DNA of 64,000 nt from the NCBI GenBank assembly GCA_964611185.1, contig CAZSXE010000001.1, positions 1 through 64,000 on the forward strand, written 5' to 3'. This document shows, one piece after another, positions 63,926 to 64,000 of the stretch; positions within the stretch are counted from its first letter, which is position 1; each line of letters starts with the position of its first letter. The notes beneath the pieces were generated by a model. That model made no database searches and was not told the DNA's origin. It was given only the letters and a program-made list of their open reading frames with translations. The DNA is from CAAGNP01 sp964611185. GTDB lineage: Bacteria; Bacteroidota; Bacteroidia; Bacteroidales; UBA932. The position numbers were made by a program, and so were the translations under genes.

Positions 63926-64000
63926 TTATATTATTATCTCTGTGTGTGTCGTGTTTTGCCAATTTTCTACCGTTACTTTTGCCGACATTGACGAATAGTC
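63926..64000 (-). CDS. C-terminal end of a probable fimbrillin-like protein (partial)
   Basis: The minus-strand frame enters from the right edge and ends in TAA (63926-63928). The last residues are DYSSMSAKVTVENWQNTTHTEIII. The VTVxxW-type closing strand resembles the ends of fimbrillin-like proteins. The stop lies 6 bases before the start of the BIG2 lipoprotein, so the two are co-transcribed. Only 24 residues are present, so the family is tentative. Confidence 0.5.
   Translation of the reverse strand, partial: DYSSMSAKVTVENWQNTTHTEIII

Noticed and set aside
1..64000. tRNA, rRNA, CRISPR array, prophage or insertion sequence
   Set aside because: I looked for cloverleaf-like segments, regularly spaced repeats, transposase or integrase motifs and found none that could be supported.

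Overview
The window looks like a chromosomal scaffold from an anaerobic Bacteroidota bacterium, most likely of the order Bacteroidales. Evidence for this: initiation regions have TAnnTTTG -7 boxes rather than Shine-Dalgarno sequences; the gene families are typical of Bacteroidales (tricorn-type S41 protease, DUF5723, LTD-bearing decarboxylase gamma subunit, fimbrillin-like lipoproteins, AddAB-type nuclease, A/V-type ATPase with DUF2764, PdxB/PdxA); and many small operons face each other. The sequence is draft: a 100-N scaffold gap (7496-7595) sits in recG, and its two sides carry the same 55 bp. No rRNA, tRNA, CRISPR array, prophage or insertion sequence was found, and no gene-free stretch exceeds 300 bases.

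Layout. 1-7.3 kb: end of an unknown gene, tricorn-like protease and yicC on the minus strand, then glnS, an LPP20-like secreted protein and nfo. 7.4-13.6 kb: recG (gap), pdxA, rnhA, then mqnC and a nucleotide-sugar dehydrogenase. 13.7-26 kb: a long plus-strand run with gpsA, pgi, addB, addA, an AraC-type regulator, a large lipoprotein and a DUF5723 protein. 26.0-27.1 kb: a small two-gene cassette (DUF5678-like protein plus retropepsin-like protease) between 29-bp direct repeats. 27.1-42.7 kb: MaoC-like and metallo-beta-lactamase-fold enzymes, an RsmI-like methylase, folB, mtaB, tamB, tsaD, an FAD oxidoreductase, and a minus-strand operon tldD-pmbA-nhaC-slyD. 42.75-43.5 kb: a zeta-toxin-like kinase with an overlapping 51-residue gene. 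43.5-44.7 kb: TIGR02757 protein and an RRM protein. 44.7-58 kb: a minus-strand bioenergetic block made of a seven-gene A/V-type ATPase operon and a Na+-pumping methylmalonyl-CoA decarboxylase operon, with yebC and a TPR protein upstream. 58-64 kb: recF, a DciA-like gene, pdxB, a secreted protein and a fimbrillin/BIG2 lipoprotein locus that runs off the right edge.

Taken together, the centre of the window describes sodium bioenergetics. A membrane decarboxylase of the succinate-to-propionate pathway would export Na+, the neighbouring rotary ATPase has the Na+-ligand residues of Na+-type K rings, and an NhaC antiporter lies nearby. The items most worth following up are the repeat-bounded retropepsin cassette, the zeta-like kinase with its tiny partner, the minimal ATPase with DUF2764 in the subunit C position, and the non-ATG start of tamB.
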